A stretch of DNA of 64,000 nucleotides from Dactylonectria macrodidyma (Eukaryota > Ascomycota > Sordariomycetes > Hypocreales > Nectriaceae): contig JAGMUV010000043.1 of NCBI GenBank assembly GCA_020744425.1, positions 310,001 through 374,000 on the forward strand, written 5' to 3'. Below the pieces are notes generated by a model. It saw only the letters and a list, made by a program, of their open reading frames with translations, was not told where the DNA came from and ran no database searches. Of the stretch, positions 29,609 to 40,775 are shown one piece after another. The translations under genes and the position numbers were made by a program. Position 1 is the first letter of the stretch; every line of letters begins with the position of its first letter.

Positions 29609-30145
29609 ATGCATAATGAGATTCTACCGTTGAATGTTTCTTTGTTAAGATCGGGGGCCCCTTTTTACAAAGAGGACAATGTGCAGGGGCCCCATGCCCT
29701 CTGCGAGGCCGCCCGTGCTAATCTCAATGATGTGGTGAGATTCTTAGTAAAAGGGAAAAAAATGGGAATAAATGAGATTTTGTGGGAAACAGCCCCACTG
29801 ACAGCCGCTATAACCACGCGAGAATCAAAACTAGAGACGATATCTCTTGAAGGTGCTTTCGAAATCACACCGCAACTGTTCCAGCTTGTCCAAATCGCAA
29901 GGCAAGTGCGGGAGCGATGGGTACACAATCGCCTACCGAGTTCACTGATAAAGTTGATCGACAAACTAGTCTCGAGCAGGTCTACGCTAGATTACAACGG
30001 TGTACAGCGCCTACTATGCCACACCCCTTTCTATTTCGAAAACTTATATTGGCCTAACAACTTGACTGTGGCTGACAGCCAGCCTAGCAGCGAGACTGAT
30101 AGCGAACCTGGCAGCGAGACTGATAGCGAGCCTGGCATTGATTAG
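29609..30145 (+). CDS. Hypothetical protein with ankyrin-like segment
   Basis: 178 codons from MHNEILPLNV. One stretch (GPHALCEAARANLNDVVRFLV...TAPLTAAI) is spaced like an ankyrin repeat (ALxxAA..N..VVxxLL), though only one and a half repeats could fit. The C-terminus has tandem acidic repeats (SSETDSEPG, GSETDSEPG). It could be the remnant of a longer ankyrin gene. Confidence 0.4.
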   Translation: MHNEILPLNVSLLRSGAPFYKEDNVQGPHALCEAARANLNDVVRFLVKGKKMGINEILWETAPLTAAITTRESKLETISLEGAFEITPQLFQLVQIARQVRERWVHNRLPSSLIKLIDKLVSSRSTLDYNGVQRLLCHTPFYFENLYWPNNLTVADSQPSSETDSEPGSETDSEPGID

Positions 30146-30519
30146 ATACAGAGGGGACAAACTATACGCGTATGTATTTGACGAAGCGATAGACGGGGGC
30201 TGTAGTGTATTCTCTCTAGGACTTGGTCCACTTATTTCCTTTAGGCTTCGACATACCGAATCCATTTTATATTATAAGTACAGTACGGTGGCAAGCTTAG
30301 AGTTGGGGGTGGGCTGGGGAATCAACTAGTGGACCCCCAACTCTAGAAATACCCATCGGACATAATTGGCAAATTTCTAAACAATCATTGCATAATCGTT
30401 TTTGGATATTTTAGATTGCAACTTGTGCCCAACTTGACCCTGTCTTAGGCATACGCGTCTTATAAAGACTCGGTGGGCTCCATTGATTATATAGCACACT
30501 TTCTCCCTAGCTAAGGATA

Positions 30520-30939
30520 ATGAATGCTGAAGAAGTTAAGAATCCTTTTTTTATCTTAGTAAACGGCGAACGATGTTATACGTCATTAGAGAGAAAATGG
30601 GGTTTCAGAGATGTATACACCACATTTCTCTACGCAATGCCGTACGAATTTAGGAACGAAATTCCACATCTAGCAATTTTTATAAATCCGGATTGCAGAC
30701 TCGATAAGGGTAGAGGAGCCAATATCTCGGTGTGTCCAACAAGCGGACCTAGTATGGGCGAAATCTACTATTTAGATACCCTACTATCTGATAAACCAAG
30801 CTGTTTTGTTCAATTACGCCCAACAGCGCCAGATATCGACGGCCTAGTCTTTTACATCACTACAAGAGCGGAAGATATTGCCAAATCGTATATGAGACAG
30901 GGGGAGTCTAAGAAGAAGAGTACAGGCACATCTGTCTAG
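30520..30939 (+). CDS. Hypothetical protein, 139 aa
   Basis: The ORF starts MNAEEVKNPFFILVNGERC at 30520, about 20 nt after a pyrimidine-rich stretch and 40-50 nt after a possible TATA-like box (GATTATATAG near 30485). Composition is balanced and globular-looking (hydrophobic blocks FFILVNG, HLAIFINP, DGLVFYIT), ending in a Lys/Ser tail. I recognise no domain. It is just left of the nested transposon block. Confidence 0.45.
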   Translation: MNAEEVKNPFFILVNGERCYTSLERKWGFRDVYTTFLYAMPYEFRNEIPHLAIFINPDCRLDKGRGANISVCPTSGPSMGEIYYLDTLLSDKPSCFVQLRPTAPDIDGLVFYITTRAEDIAKSYMRQGESKKKSTGTSV

Positions 30940-31456
30940 TTTGAAGGGTCATCTATCCCCATCAGCTGAATCATTGTACGGACCGATTCAGGTATGGAAG
31001 TCTCCAACCAACCTGGAGCTTTACAGATAACTGTTAGAAAATTTGAAATATTTTAACTAGTTTTTTATTTAACGTACTTGATAAGTGAGTGAGCCAAACA
31101 AGCGAGTGAGCCACTTTGAAATTTCCTAGCATTTATACCTTAAATGAAAATATCTTTAAAATATTCTCTAAAATTAAAACTAAGAGTAAAATAGCTAATA
31201 TCATAAAAATAGTTCTATTATATATTAAAAAATAAATATAAATTTTCTTGGATTTTTTTTAAAAATTACTTAATAAGCTATATTAAAAATGCTTATTCGC
31301 ATTGTATACTTAGCTATTTCTATATAAAGGAATTTTTTTAAAAATTTAAAAAAATTACTATATAGTTTTCTTTTTAATTGAATAATTAAAATTATTTTTA
31401 TTTTATTTTTAATAATTAGATAGCTAGTTTTAAAAATTTAAGGTTTAGCTCTTTTT

Positions 31457-31910
31457 TGTCACGACCCAAGCTAAGGCGTCCAAGGGACCAAGTGGCGAAG
31501 GGTGGCAAAACCCTTGGACCTTGAGAACCAAGCGGCGAGGCTGATGAGTCAGCCTCACGGGCGAATCAGGGAAGGAGCGATGGAGCGACAGGAGCGATGG
31601 GAACGAGGGAGCAACGCTCCTCGCGCTCCATCGCTCCCATTGAAACCTTAACCTTAAATGGTCGAACAAGAGCACGTTCGGCCACGATTGACCAAGCAGA
31701 CCAGAATAGTATATATAGCTTCACTCATTCCCACTTCCCTATGTCCAGATAGCTCTCCAGCTTTCAATACAATTTGATTACTCAAGAATACTTCTTGACA
31801 TTATCAGACGTGATTCGCCACCCTACGCTCAGTACGTTACGCCCCGTTTCAGCTGCCAACATAAACCAGTCGGGTTACGGTTTACTACGTTGGGAACCTT
31901 GACCGTCACA
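31457..31910 (+). repeat. Gypsy 1 5' LTR
   Basis: Starts TGTCACGACCC and ends GACCGTCACA. Within it GGAGCGATGGAGCG (near 31575) and CGCTCCATCGCTCC (near 31626) form a long perfect stem. A TATA-like box (AGTATATATAG near 31710) precedes the likely transcription start. Confidence 0.95.
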
Positions 31911-31973
31911 CGTTGAAAGCTCTTGTTCAGTTGTACGCCGCGTCACGCTGAGCAATAACGAAGTCTCGACAAT

Positions 31974-33680
31974 ATGCCTGCCAAAGGTACTACTGGAGAA
32001 TCCTCCAAGGGAATGCAGCCTCAGGACTCCCCACCGAAGGACCATGAAGAAGACATTGTCCGAATGTCTGATTCGGATGAAGACGATGACAAAAGAATCC
32101 GAGTCTTACATGAACGTGTCAAGAGCCTCATGGCGGTGGTCGAAAGTCAGCACGGAGCCATTGAAAGAATGAAGCAGATCGAGGAAAGAAACCTCGCCCA
32201 ATTCGAGCTTAGCAAGGCACAGCAGGCGGAAGAAACCGAGAGGCTCCGGAACAATAACAAGACCCTGCAGGAACAGGTCGACAAGCTCGTCGGAACCTAT
32301 GAAGAACGGAACCGACACAGGAACGAACAAATCAACACCATCGAAAGTCTTGCCAACCAGGCCAATGGAGGGAAAGATCTCGGAGAAATCATCAAGCCTC
32401 ACAAACCAACCAAGTTTGACGGAGACCAGAAGAAGCTCAAAACATTCCTGACGGAGCTACGCACCTACTTTCACTACTACCCCACGCAATTCTTCAAGCA
32501 CGAAAACCGTGTCAAGTTCGCAGGAAGCTGCCTCACCGGAAGCGCGCTAGGATGGTTCGAGCCATTCCTCAGCGATTACGTACGAGGAAGCCCGAGCGAT
32601 GTGACCATGACAATCTTTCGAGACTACGACACATTCGAAGATAGGATGAAAAAGGTCTTCGGGGAAGTAGATGAAGTACAGGCGGCCACTGATCGACTGA
32701 TGAGACTGAAGCAAACAAAAGCTGCATCCGAATATGTCGCCAACTTCCTTCAGGTAGCCTCCAGAATACCTTGGGATGAGACATACTTCAAGGATAGGTT
32801 CTATCGAGGCCTCAAGGAAGATGTCAAGGACGAACTCTGCAAGATTGACAAGGCTATGATGACATTGGATAACTACATGGAAACGGCAGTCAAGATCGAC
32901 AATCGAAACTTCGCGAGACGCCAGGAAAAGAAGGGGAACTACAACTACCCTCAATACAAGGCTAAGAACCAGTCCAACCAGGGACAAAAGAGACAGCCTG
33001 ACACCTCTCACGGCACTGAACCCGGACCCATGAATATGGGGAACGTTCAGAAAGGAAGAGAGAGGAGACCGAGAGACATCAGCAAGATCAAATGCTACAA
33101 TTGCGGCGAGTATGGGCATTATTCGTCTAACTGCGAACAGGCGAAGAAGCCAAGGAGCCAAGGCAAGAAACAGGTTAACATAGTCCAAAACCAGGACGAC
33201 GAAGAGGCAACTCGAGCAATTAGAACGACCAAGCCTGATCACAAGAATCTCGGATGGATACATTGCTATGACGACAAGTGCATCGACCACTTGGACGAAA
33301 AAGTAGTCAATGCTATCTTCCCGAAACCTACCAAGGAACTCGAGTCTTCACGAACACGTACGGTGGCCATGGTACGAAGGACTCCAGCGGAGGAATATCC
33401 TGAAACTAGTGACGAAGGAAACGACCCTGATCTCTACGAGCAACGACTGCCGTGGAGGAGCCAGGAGTGCGAACAAGAACACCCCGAAAACAACTCCAAG
33501 GGACAGTCCGAACAAGATTCAGAATATCTGTCGGACACGGAAGAAGTCACAAGCAAAGAATCTCGATTCCTCACGGAACGAACCCTGCGAGGGGAGAGCA
33601 GGAAGTCTCGACAAGAACGACGACGACTATCGAGAGACAATGCAACACTCGGGAACCCAAACGACGAACGCCACCTGTAG
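31974..33680 (+). CDS. gag: Gypsy 1 Gag
   Basis: 568 aa from MPAKGTTGESSKG. The N-terminus is acidic, followed by a coiled coil (about residues 40-125: RIRVLHERVKSLMAVVESQ...LQEQVDKLVGTYEE). Then comes the capsid-like gag domain (about 145-310: KKLKTFLTELRTYFHYY, GSALGWFEPFLSDY) and one CCHC zinc knuckle CYNCGEYGHYSSNC near residue 374. The C-terminal third is charged. It packages element RNA into particles. The end of gag overlaps pol in the -1 frame. Confidence 0.93.
   Translation: MPAKGTTGESSKGMQPQDSPPKDHEEDIVRMSDSDEDDDKRIRVLHERVKSLMAVVESQHGAIERMKQIEERNLAQFELSKAQQAEETERLRNNNKTLQEQVDKLVGTYEERNRHRNEQINTIESLANQANGGKDLGEIIKPHKPTKFDGDQKKLKTFLTELRTYFHYYPTQFFKHENRVKFAGSCLTGSALGWFEPFLSDYVRGSPSDVTMTIFRDYDTFEDRMKKVFGEVDEVQAATDRLMRLKQTKAASEYVANFLQVASRIPWDETYFKDRFYRGLKEDVKDELCKIDKAMMTLDNYMETAVKIDNRNFARRQEKKGNYNYPQYKAKNQSNQGQKRQPDTSHGTEPGPMNMGNVQKGRERRPRDISKIKCYNCGEYGHYSSNCEQAKKPRSQGKKQVNIVQNQDDEEATRAIRTTKPDHKNLGWIHCYDDKCIDHLDEKVVNAIFPKPTKELESSRTRTVAMVRRTPAEEYPETSDEGNDPDLYEQRLPWRSQECEQEHPENNSKGQSEQDSEYLSDTEEVTSKESRFLTERTLRGESRKSRQERRRLSRDNATLGNPNDERHL
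33656..33662 (+). promoter_or_regulatory. Candidate -1 ribosomal frameshift site CCCAAAC
   Basis: The heptamer lies in the gag frame as C CCA AAC, fitting the X XXY YYZ rule, 15 nt before the gag stop codon (33678-33680). Pol is open in exactly the -1 frame from here. CGCCACCTG and CAGGCGGGCG just downstream could form an imperfect stem. Frameshifting is inferred. Confidence 0.65.
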
Positions 33681-35049
33681 GAGGGCCGCAGGCGGGCGAA
33701 ATTAGGGAAGAACTCCCTACAAGGGCACTCAGAAGTGCAGGAAAACCCGGACAGCGACAGAAGTCGTTCAACCTCTCAGTACGAATACGCGGAAAGGAGT
33801 ATAACGCTTTGGTAGACAGCGGTGCAGAAGAGAACTACATGGACCCCGAAGTGGTCAACGAACTTGGACTCAGATGGAAGTACAAGAAGAGACCGTACAG
33901 AGCCGAGAACCTGGAGGGACAACCGTTCACCTCGAATGGAGGACGAGTAGACCGAGAGATTGATCACCTCAAAGTCCAAATCGACGAAAGAAATCAAGGA
34001 ATCACGTTCGATGTGATTGCCATGAGCCACGATTTGGTCCTAGGTTACAAATGGCTGTACAAGTACAACCCATGGATTGATTGGAGAACTGGCCAGGTGC
34101 GGCAATGGAACGACGCACTCTCCAACGATGACGACGAGTCAGACGATGAATTGAGATCTCAACCTTCTACCGATGACGACGGAGAAGGATGGCATGAGGA
34201 AGGAACCCCCTCACCACCCAAAGGGACACGACATATCAGTGCGAGAAAAGAAGCAAACCGCACTAGAAGAACCATTGCTTTCGTCAAACGCAAACTCAAG
34301 CAAATGGATGAAGTCCTCGAGCTTCAGAAGAAAGCTTTCGAAGGAGGACATACACCAACCAACAAACAAGAAAGGCTCAAGAACGTACCCTTGCAGTACC
34401 GCATCTATCAGAAGCTGTTTGAAGAAGAACTGGAAACCGGACTACCAGAACACAGCGAATGGGACCTCGAAATAGAACTAAAAGTTGGAACAAAACCAAA
34501 GTTCTATCCCATCTACAACCTCAACGAAGTGGAGCTACGAACGCTGAAGGAATACCTCCAAGACATGCTGAGGAAAGGATACATCCGAATCTCCAAGTCC
34601 TCGGCAGGATACCCAGTCATGTTTGTGCCCAAGAAGAATGGAAAACTCAGACTCGTTATCGACTATCGGCAACTCAACGACATTACCCTCAAGGATCGAA
34701 CGCCGTTGCCCCTAGTCACAGAGCTACGAGACAGACTGCACAACAAGAAATGGTTTACAGCTCTAGATCTCAAGGGAGCTTACAACCTTATCCGTATCAA
34801 GGAAGGAGATGAATGGAAAACAGCATTTCGAACGAAATTCGGACTGTTTGAATACGCAGTCATGCCGTTTGGCTTGACAAACGCACCAGCGGCATTTCAG
34901 CGAATGATCAACCACGTGCTGAGAGAACATCTCGACGACTTTGTGGTATGCTATCTGGACGACATCCTAATCTTTTCAGAAACGGAAGAAGAACACACGG
35001 AACACGTCCATAAAGTTCTCAAGGCACTCCAAGATGCAAACCTACTCGT
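33663..35049 (+). CDS. pol: Gypsy 1 Pol, 5' part (protease and reverse transcriptase)
   Basis: Read in the -1 frame after the slippery site. The open frame itself extends back to 33452, overlapping gag. Protease: YNALVDSGAEENYMD near 33810. Reverse transcriptase: KLRLVIDYRQLNDITLKDR (34640s), FTALDLKGAYNLIRI, MPFGLTNAPAAFQRM and catalytic YLDDILIFS near 34950. Coding sequence is cut at 35049 by Gypsy 2 and resumes at 41088. After the junction the ORF runs on into the inserted LTR and stops at 35170. Confidence 0.93.
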
Positions 35050-35234
35050 TGTGACGGGACAAGAGCACGAACGAGGTCGAGTGCGACTTGGGCAAAATGA
35101 TTGTTTACGAGGAGAGAAAGAGATTCCTAAGGAAAACTCTGACTTAAGCTATTTACACAAATGTTCATAAGTTAAATGAGACTATTCATAAAGTATGAAA
35201 GTCACATGATCGTTCCCTCACATATGGTCCCCCC

Positions 35235-38200
35235 TTACTCCATCGCTTCTGATTCTTCCACGTCCTGCGTAGCCTGGAGTCGAGCACTTTGCATTTCTTG
35301 TTTCGTTGGTCTGGGTTTGTTTTTGTGGCGCTTCTCGAACTCTTTGACGGCTATGTGAGCGTTGACGACGTTGTGTAGTGGCTCCCATGTTGCTTCTTCG
35401 AGGTCAAAGCCTCTCCATAGTATATGGTACTGGAAGCCCTTCCGTTTTGTGCGTTTCGAGTCCAGTATTGCTTCGATCGCCCAGAGTTTCTCCCCCTTTG
35501 CATCTAGCGTTATTGGTGGGGGCGGGGGATTGTGTTGGCCGGGGAGCGGGTCGTTTGGTGATGGTCGTAGGAGGTTGGTATGGAATGAGTTGTGAATTGA
35601 GTCTAATTCGTGTGGCAATTTTAGCTGGTAGGAGTGAGCGTTGAGCACGCGTTCGATTCGAAAAGGGCCAATGAACTTGTGATCGAGTTTTGGAATGGGT
35701 CTGGTTGAGTTGATATTGCGTGTGCTGAGCAGCACCATGTCTCCAACTCGATACGCTGGCGCTGGTGATCTATTTGCGTTGGCAAATTGCTCTTGTGAGG
35801 CTTGAGCTGAAAGCAGGTTTGTCCGGAGTAGATCAGTGATCTCCTGCATCTTGGCGGCGAAGTTGTTGCCCTCGTTGCAGCGCTCTGCCAGGTCTTTGGG
35901 TGCTGCGCGTGGTATTGCTCGAGGGGGACCAAAGCTCATTCGAGGGTGGTAGCCTGTGTTCGCAAAAAATGGGGACATTCCCGTTGAGTCGTTGACAACA
36001 TTGCGAGCTGCGAATTCAGCTAGTGGGAGCCACTCGTCCCAATCGTCCTGAGCGAAGCTGACGTACTGGCGAAGATATTGCTCAAGGAATGAGTTGGCAT
36101 TTTCCGTCTGGCCGTCGGTTTCCGGGTGATAGGCTGTAGAAAGGCTAATGTTGGTCTGTAAACGGTGGCACACTGCTTTCCAGAATTCCGAGACGAAGAG
36201 TGGTCCTCTGTCGGAGACGATTGAGTCGGGTAGTCCATGGAGTTTCCACACATCTCGTACGAAGAGCATTGCCAAGTCGTGTGCTTTCATATCGGTCCTG
36301 CAAGGCGTGAAATGCCTGTCCTTTGACAGCCTATCAACTACCACCATAATTGCGTTGAATCCACGGGCCGTAGGTTGAATGGGGCCGATGAAGTCGACAG
36401 ATAGGTCTCTCCATCTTTGCAAGGGAATTGGGAGAGGTTTCAGCGTCCCCTGATACCGCAACTGGGAGTTCTTGTTTCTCAGACATCCGTGGCAATTACG
36501 TGTGAATTGTTTCGTATCGGCGCTAAGCCTTGGCCACCAGTAGGAACGTGAGATGAGTTCGTATAGTTTGTTTTTTCCGGGGTGGCCTGATTCGACGCTG
36601 TCGTGAGCGAGTTGGATGAGAAGAGTCCGAAGTTCGCCTTCGGGTACGTATAGTCTGTCTCGGAAATACAATCGGTCTTCATGTATCGCACATTCCGATA
36701 GGGAAACTTCTTTTGAGTGAGGGATGCCATGAGGTTTGAGCAACTCGTCTCTGGTTTTCATCCACCATTCGTCATCCTCGTAACCCTTGTCGAGGAGTCT
36801 CGTGATCTTGTGGTCGATTGGTTCTGGTTGAATTTCGTCGAGGATAGCGGGGCAGAGCGCAATATCTTTTTCCCAGCAGAGATTTGCAAACAGCTCTGAG
36901 AGCTCGGGGTCAAGCTTCATTTGTTCTTGCACGGAACGGTCGATGTTGTGAGGTTTAAGCAAGGATTGTTGTTGGTACTGGATGCGGTCGTCATTTTCGT
37001 CTTTTGGTAGGTCTTGCGATCTCCGTGTCAGTGAGTCAGGTTTGCCGTTCTCTTTCCCTGGTATCGACTTGATAGCAAATTGGAACTGCGACAGGAATTC
37101 GCTCCACCTGACTTGACGTCTTGAAAGCTGTTTGGTCGTCATGAAATATCGAAGGTTGGCATGGTCGGTAATAACTGTAATCGGGTGGTGTGCGCCTTGA
37201 AGTTCGGGTCTCCAGCATTCGAAGCAGCGTACAATAGCTAAAAGTTCTTTGTCGTAGATCTCGTAGTTGCATTCGGCAGGGTCGTATTTCTTGGACATGA
37301 AAGCCACTGGGTGCAGTACTCCCTGGTCGTCTTCCTGGGAAAGGATGCCTGAGGACACGAAATCGGAGGCATCGCATTCTACAAACACTTCTCTTGTGGG
37401 GTCAAAGTGTCTGAGGATTGGGGCTGAAGTGAAACTGTCTTTGAGCATATCGAATGCCTCCTGGCAAGACCGAGTCCAGTTCCACTTGGCGAGCTTTCGC
37501 GTCAAGGCAACAAGTGGTCGTACGATGCGTGAAAATCCTTTGATGAATCGTCTGTAAAAATTCGAGAAACCTAAGAAGGCTTGGACATCTTTAACGTTGA
37601 CGGGGGCTGCCCAGTTAACGAGACAGTCGACTTTTTCTGGGTCCATCTGTACTCCAGTGGTTGAGATAATCATGCCCAGATATTTCACTTCGGTGGTCTC
37701 GAATTCACATTTCTTGACGTCAAGTTGTAGGCCTGCAGCTTCGAGTGCTTGGAGTACTGATTTGACGTGGAGCCTGTGGGAGGCGAGGTCATTCGAATAT
37801 ATGAGAATGTCGTCGATGTATGCGGTGCAATATCTGTCAAGGAACGGGCGTAAGACTTCGTTGATTCGAGCTTGAAAAGTAGCTGGGGCGTTTGATAGTC
37901 CAAAAGGCATCACCATGCTTTCGAAGAGGCCATATCTTGTGTTGAATGCCGTCATCCACTCTTGACCCTCCTTGATGCGTATTCGATTAAACGCTGCGAC
38001 AACATCGAGTTTGGTGAAATACTTGGCTTGGCTTAGCTGGGAAAGGGTCTCCTGGATTAATGGCAGTGGGTATCGGTTCTTGATGGTTATGGCATTAAGC
38101 GCCCGGTAGTCCACGCAAAAGCGAAGACCCCCTCCTGGTTTCTTCGCGAATAACACTGGTGAGGCTGCTGGTGAGGTGCTAGCGCGTATAAAACCCTTGT

Positions 38201-39294
38201 CAAGATTTTCCTGAAGGAATTTCCGAAGGACGAGAAGTTCGTCTTCAGACATCCCGTACAGAGGTCCATGGGGTGGAGTTGTGCCAGGTTGAAGTTCAAT
38301 TTCGTGGTCGCAGTCTCGGTGGGGGGGAAGTTTATCTGCCTCGGACTGGTCAAAGACTTTGAGAAATTCATGGTAGTGGCGGGGGACTTTTGTTGTTGGA
38401 TCGATCAAGGTTTTAGGTTCGAGAGCTTTGCGTATATCTTCCAGTGATGCCCCTGAGAGGTACATATCGGCAGCCATTTTCCGGATTCGAAGGTCTTGTC
38501 GGTTCTGATGTTGAGGGGGGGAGTGGTTATCTTGAAATCGGAGCTCTCGCTCCATCTTTTGTATGTTGGTGAGTGCGGAATCGAATCGGGGTGTTCTGGC
38601 TTCTGCGAATGTGGACACTTCGGTGATTACCCCAAGTTCCGCCAGTCTTCGGTCAATCTCGTAAAGTGACAGTGAGAATATAGCCACATCACGTTTTTCA
38701 GCTAAGAAATGAAACGCGGCTGCGCCAACTCTCCGGGGAAGTGATGGGCGTGGAAGCGTTGACGTAGTAGCTGAAATTGACAGGGGGCAGGTTCCGGCGA
38801 CTGGCAATTGGAGGTATCCTTTCGTCAAACAGTGCGTCCGGCAGTGATCGGATTTGAAGGTTACGATATTCTCGCTCCAATTGACGTAAGGGTTGTGATC
38901 AGTCAGCCAAGGCTTTCCGAGGATGATGTCGTACTTCCCGAGCTTCGTCACGTAGAAGAGCATCTTTTCCTTATGTCCTTTGATGTCCATGTTAAGTTTC
39001 GCCACGTGAGTGACATCGCCAGCCGAGGAAGGTCTTCCATCGACTACATTCAGCCGGCGACGAGTTCGTAGTTTGTATAGTGTGAATTTGTTTTTGTGCG
39101 CGAAAGATTCGTCTATAAATCCCTTTCCGGTAGCACCAGAGTCAAGCATGGAGTAGGTTTTGATTGAGCTTGCATTACTGTCTTCAGTCAGGGTGCATGG
39201 TAATAGCAAGTGAGCTTGGTTGGTGTCCAGAGAAGAGAGTTGTAGGTCGGCTTTTTTCTTGCGTCTCCTGCGGCGACTTCCGTCGGAGACTATT
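35235..39294 (-). CDS. pol: Gypsy 2 Pol (protease, RT, RNase H, integrase, chromodomain)
   Basis: More than 1324 aa, stop at 35235. No ATG opens the frame: it is in the -1 frame relative to gag and stays open back to the A6 run at the gag stop (GAGAAAAAATAATAG), so it is probably made by frameshifting there. Protease YSMLDSGATGKGFID. Reverse transcriptase LRFCVDYRALNAITIKNRY and catalytic YIDDILIYS. RNase H VECDASDFVSSGILSQ, VITDHANLRYF. Integrase zinc site (HDSVESGHPGKNKLYELI...CHGCLRNK) and core (VDFIGPIQP, SDRGPLFVSEFW, STAYHPETDGQTENAN). C-terminal chromodomain (FQYHILWRGFDLEEATWEPL), which in this family steers integration to heterochromatin. Confidence 0.95.
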
Positions 39295-40441
39295 ATTTTT
39301 TCTCCTTGTTGTTCCAGGGGGCCGTGGGGCAGTTAAGGGAACGATGTTTGTCCGAGCTGCACCAGTGGCAGAGCCCATGCGCTGTGCAATAGGCTTTGCG
39401 TGCCGCTCTCTCCTCGTCGGTTTGGGGTCTGCGGCCGGAGGCGATGTCTTTTGCCCCCCAGGTGACGATGCTCAAATCCATTGAGTCCCCGCCGTCAGAG
39501 GTCGTCAACTGCGTCGTAGTGGTGGGTTGTAGACGGGCAGTGTGATTGGCTGAGTTGTTGGCATTCTTCTTGAAGTAATTGGCATCGATTTGACGGCATT
39601 CGTTATCGCAGGTACGGACAAGGTCCATAAATTGAGTGAGTTCGGTAGGCATGTCTTTGCTCTTGGTGAGAGAAAGTCTCCAGGTAATATTACCGTGGAG
39701 AGCACGTCGGAGATGAGCAATGAGGGCCCCACTATCCCACTCGGTGAGCTTAGCGATGGCATACCATTCAGGAAGGAATACCGTAAGGGATCTATGGCCC
39801 TGTTTCATGTCAAAGATCTTGAGTTGAGCGGTGGCTTTAGAGTCGATATCTCCGAAGGCTGACTGAAGGATGCTTTTTATGGCGTTGACGTTGTCGAACA
39901 GAACCACCCCATCTTTAATATTGTAGCTGACTTGGTCATGCGCTTTGCCTTTGAGGCATGAGACAACGTATCCCATACGTTGGGATTCTGAATTCCACCA
40001 GTCCTTGTTCATTTCGAGCTTCAGTTCGAGTTGCTGAAGGAAATTCGACAGAAGGGTAGGGTCCTCTCCAGTGAAGGCCTCAGGGTCGGGGTGTTCTGGT
40101 GTGCGGTGTGAAGCTCCTCCTGACTGGATAACTTTCAGGTATGCTTCGTTTTCTGCCATCAAACGGGTGATTGTTGCGTCTCCATCACTCTTAGTAATGA
40201 GCGTATTTTCCAGGCGGGTTTGGAGGTCCTCCACTTCTGTATTTGTCGTCGCGGCCGAGGCACGTAGAGAATCGATTACCCCTTGCATACTGTAGGCGGC
40301 GTTGCATACGAGGAAGACTTCTTTCATGAGACCGGTTGGGTTGGCCGCGAAGGCATTTCGGAACGTTTCCTCGGTGTTGCTGGCGCTGAGGAGGGGGCAG
40401 GGAGGCACTCGGTCGATGGGAGTGGGGGCAGCGTTAACCAT
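39293..40441 (-). CDS. gag: Gypsy 2 Gag
   Basis: 382 aa from MVNAAPTPIDRVPPCP. A coiled coil (about residues 55-90) precedes the capsid-like region (PEAFTGEDPTLLSNFLQQLELKL...GDIDSKATAQLKIFDMKQG). A zinc-knuckle-like CHWCSSDKHRSLNCP is near the C-terminus; its spacing is CX2CX4HX4C, the usual CCHC form. It ends in KKEKK-like residues at the A-run where pol opens in the -1 frame. Confidence 0.9.
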   Translation of the reverse strand: MVNAAPTPIDRVPPCPLLSASNTEETFRNAFAANPTGLMKEVFLVCNAAYSMQGVIDSLRASAATTNTEVEDLQTRLENTLITKSDGDATITRLMAENEAYLKVIQSGGASHRTPEHPDPEAFTGEDPTLLSNFLQQLELKLEMNKDWWNSESQRMGYVVSCLKGKAHDQVSYNIKDGVVLFDNVNAIKSILQSAFGDIDSKATAQLKIFDMKQGHRSLTVFLPEWYAIAKLTEWDSGALIAHLRRALHGNITWRLSLTKSKDMPTELTQFMDLVRTCDNECRQIDANYFKKNANNSANHTARLQPTTTTQLTTSDGGDSMDLSIVTWGAKDIASGRRPQTDEERAARKAYCTAHGLCHWCSSDKHRSLNCPTAPWNNKEKK

Positions 40442-40484
40442 GGCGTTATTGGCTTGATGGTGGCGGCTATGGTGTGGGTGGGGT

Positions 40485-40775
40485 TGTTTGGTTGGCTTGG
40501 TTGGTTTGGTTGGTTTGGTTTGGTTTGGTTGGTTTGGTTGGTTTGGTTGGTTTGGTTGGTTTGGTTGGTTTGGTTGGTTTGGTTGGTTTGGTTGGTTTGG
40601 TTGGTTTGGTTGGTTTGGTTGGTTTGGTTGGTTTGGTTGGTTTGGTTGGTTTGGTTGGTTTGGTTGGTTTGGTTGGTTTGGTTGGTTTGGTTGGTTTGGT
40701 TGGTTTGGTTGGTTTGGTTGGTTTGGTTGGTTTGGTTGGTTTGGTTTGGCTGGTTTGGTTTCGTCGGTTTGGCGG
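40485..40775 (+). repeat. (GGTTTGGTT)n tandem repeat in the Gypsy 2 leader
   Basis: About 27 near-perfect copies of the 9-bp unit GGTTTGGTT, with TTGGC variants at both ends. It lies between the 5' LTR (40910-41082) and the gag start (40441), so it is transcribed as a C/A-rich leader on the element's sense strand. The G-rich strand has repeated GG pairs that could form two-layer G-quadruplexes. It is open in all forward frames only because the unit length is a multiple of three. Confidence 0.95.

Noticed and set aside
31540..31575. CTGATGAG...GCGAATC in the Gypsy 1 LTR, resembling a hammerhead ribozyme core
   Set aside because: The core needs GAAA after stem II; here it is GAAT. Stem II would be only three pairs, and I could not find matching stems I and III with a cleavable NUH site.
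31445..31675. 76-codon minus-strand ORF repeated at 43931-44269
   Set aside because: It lies within the LTRs and is duplicated simply because the LTRs are identical.
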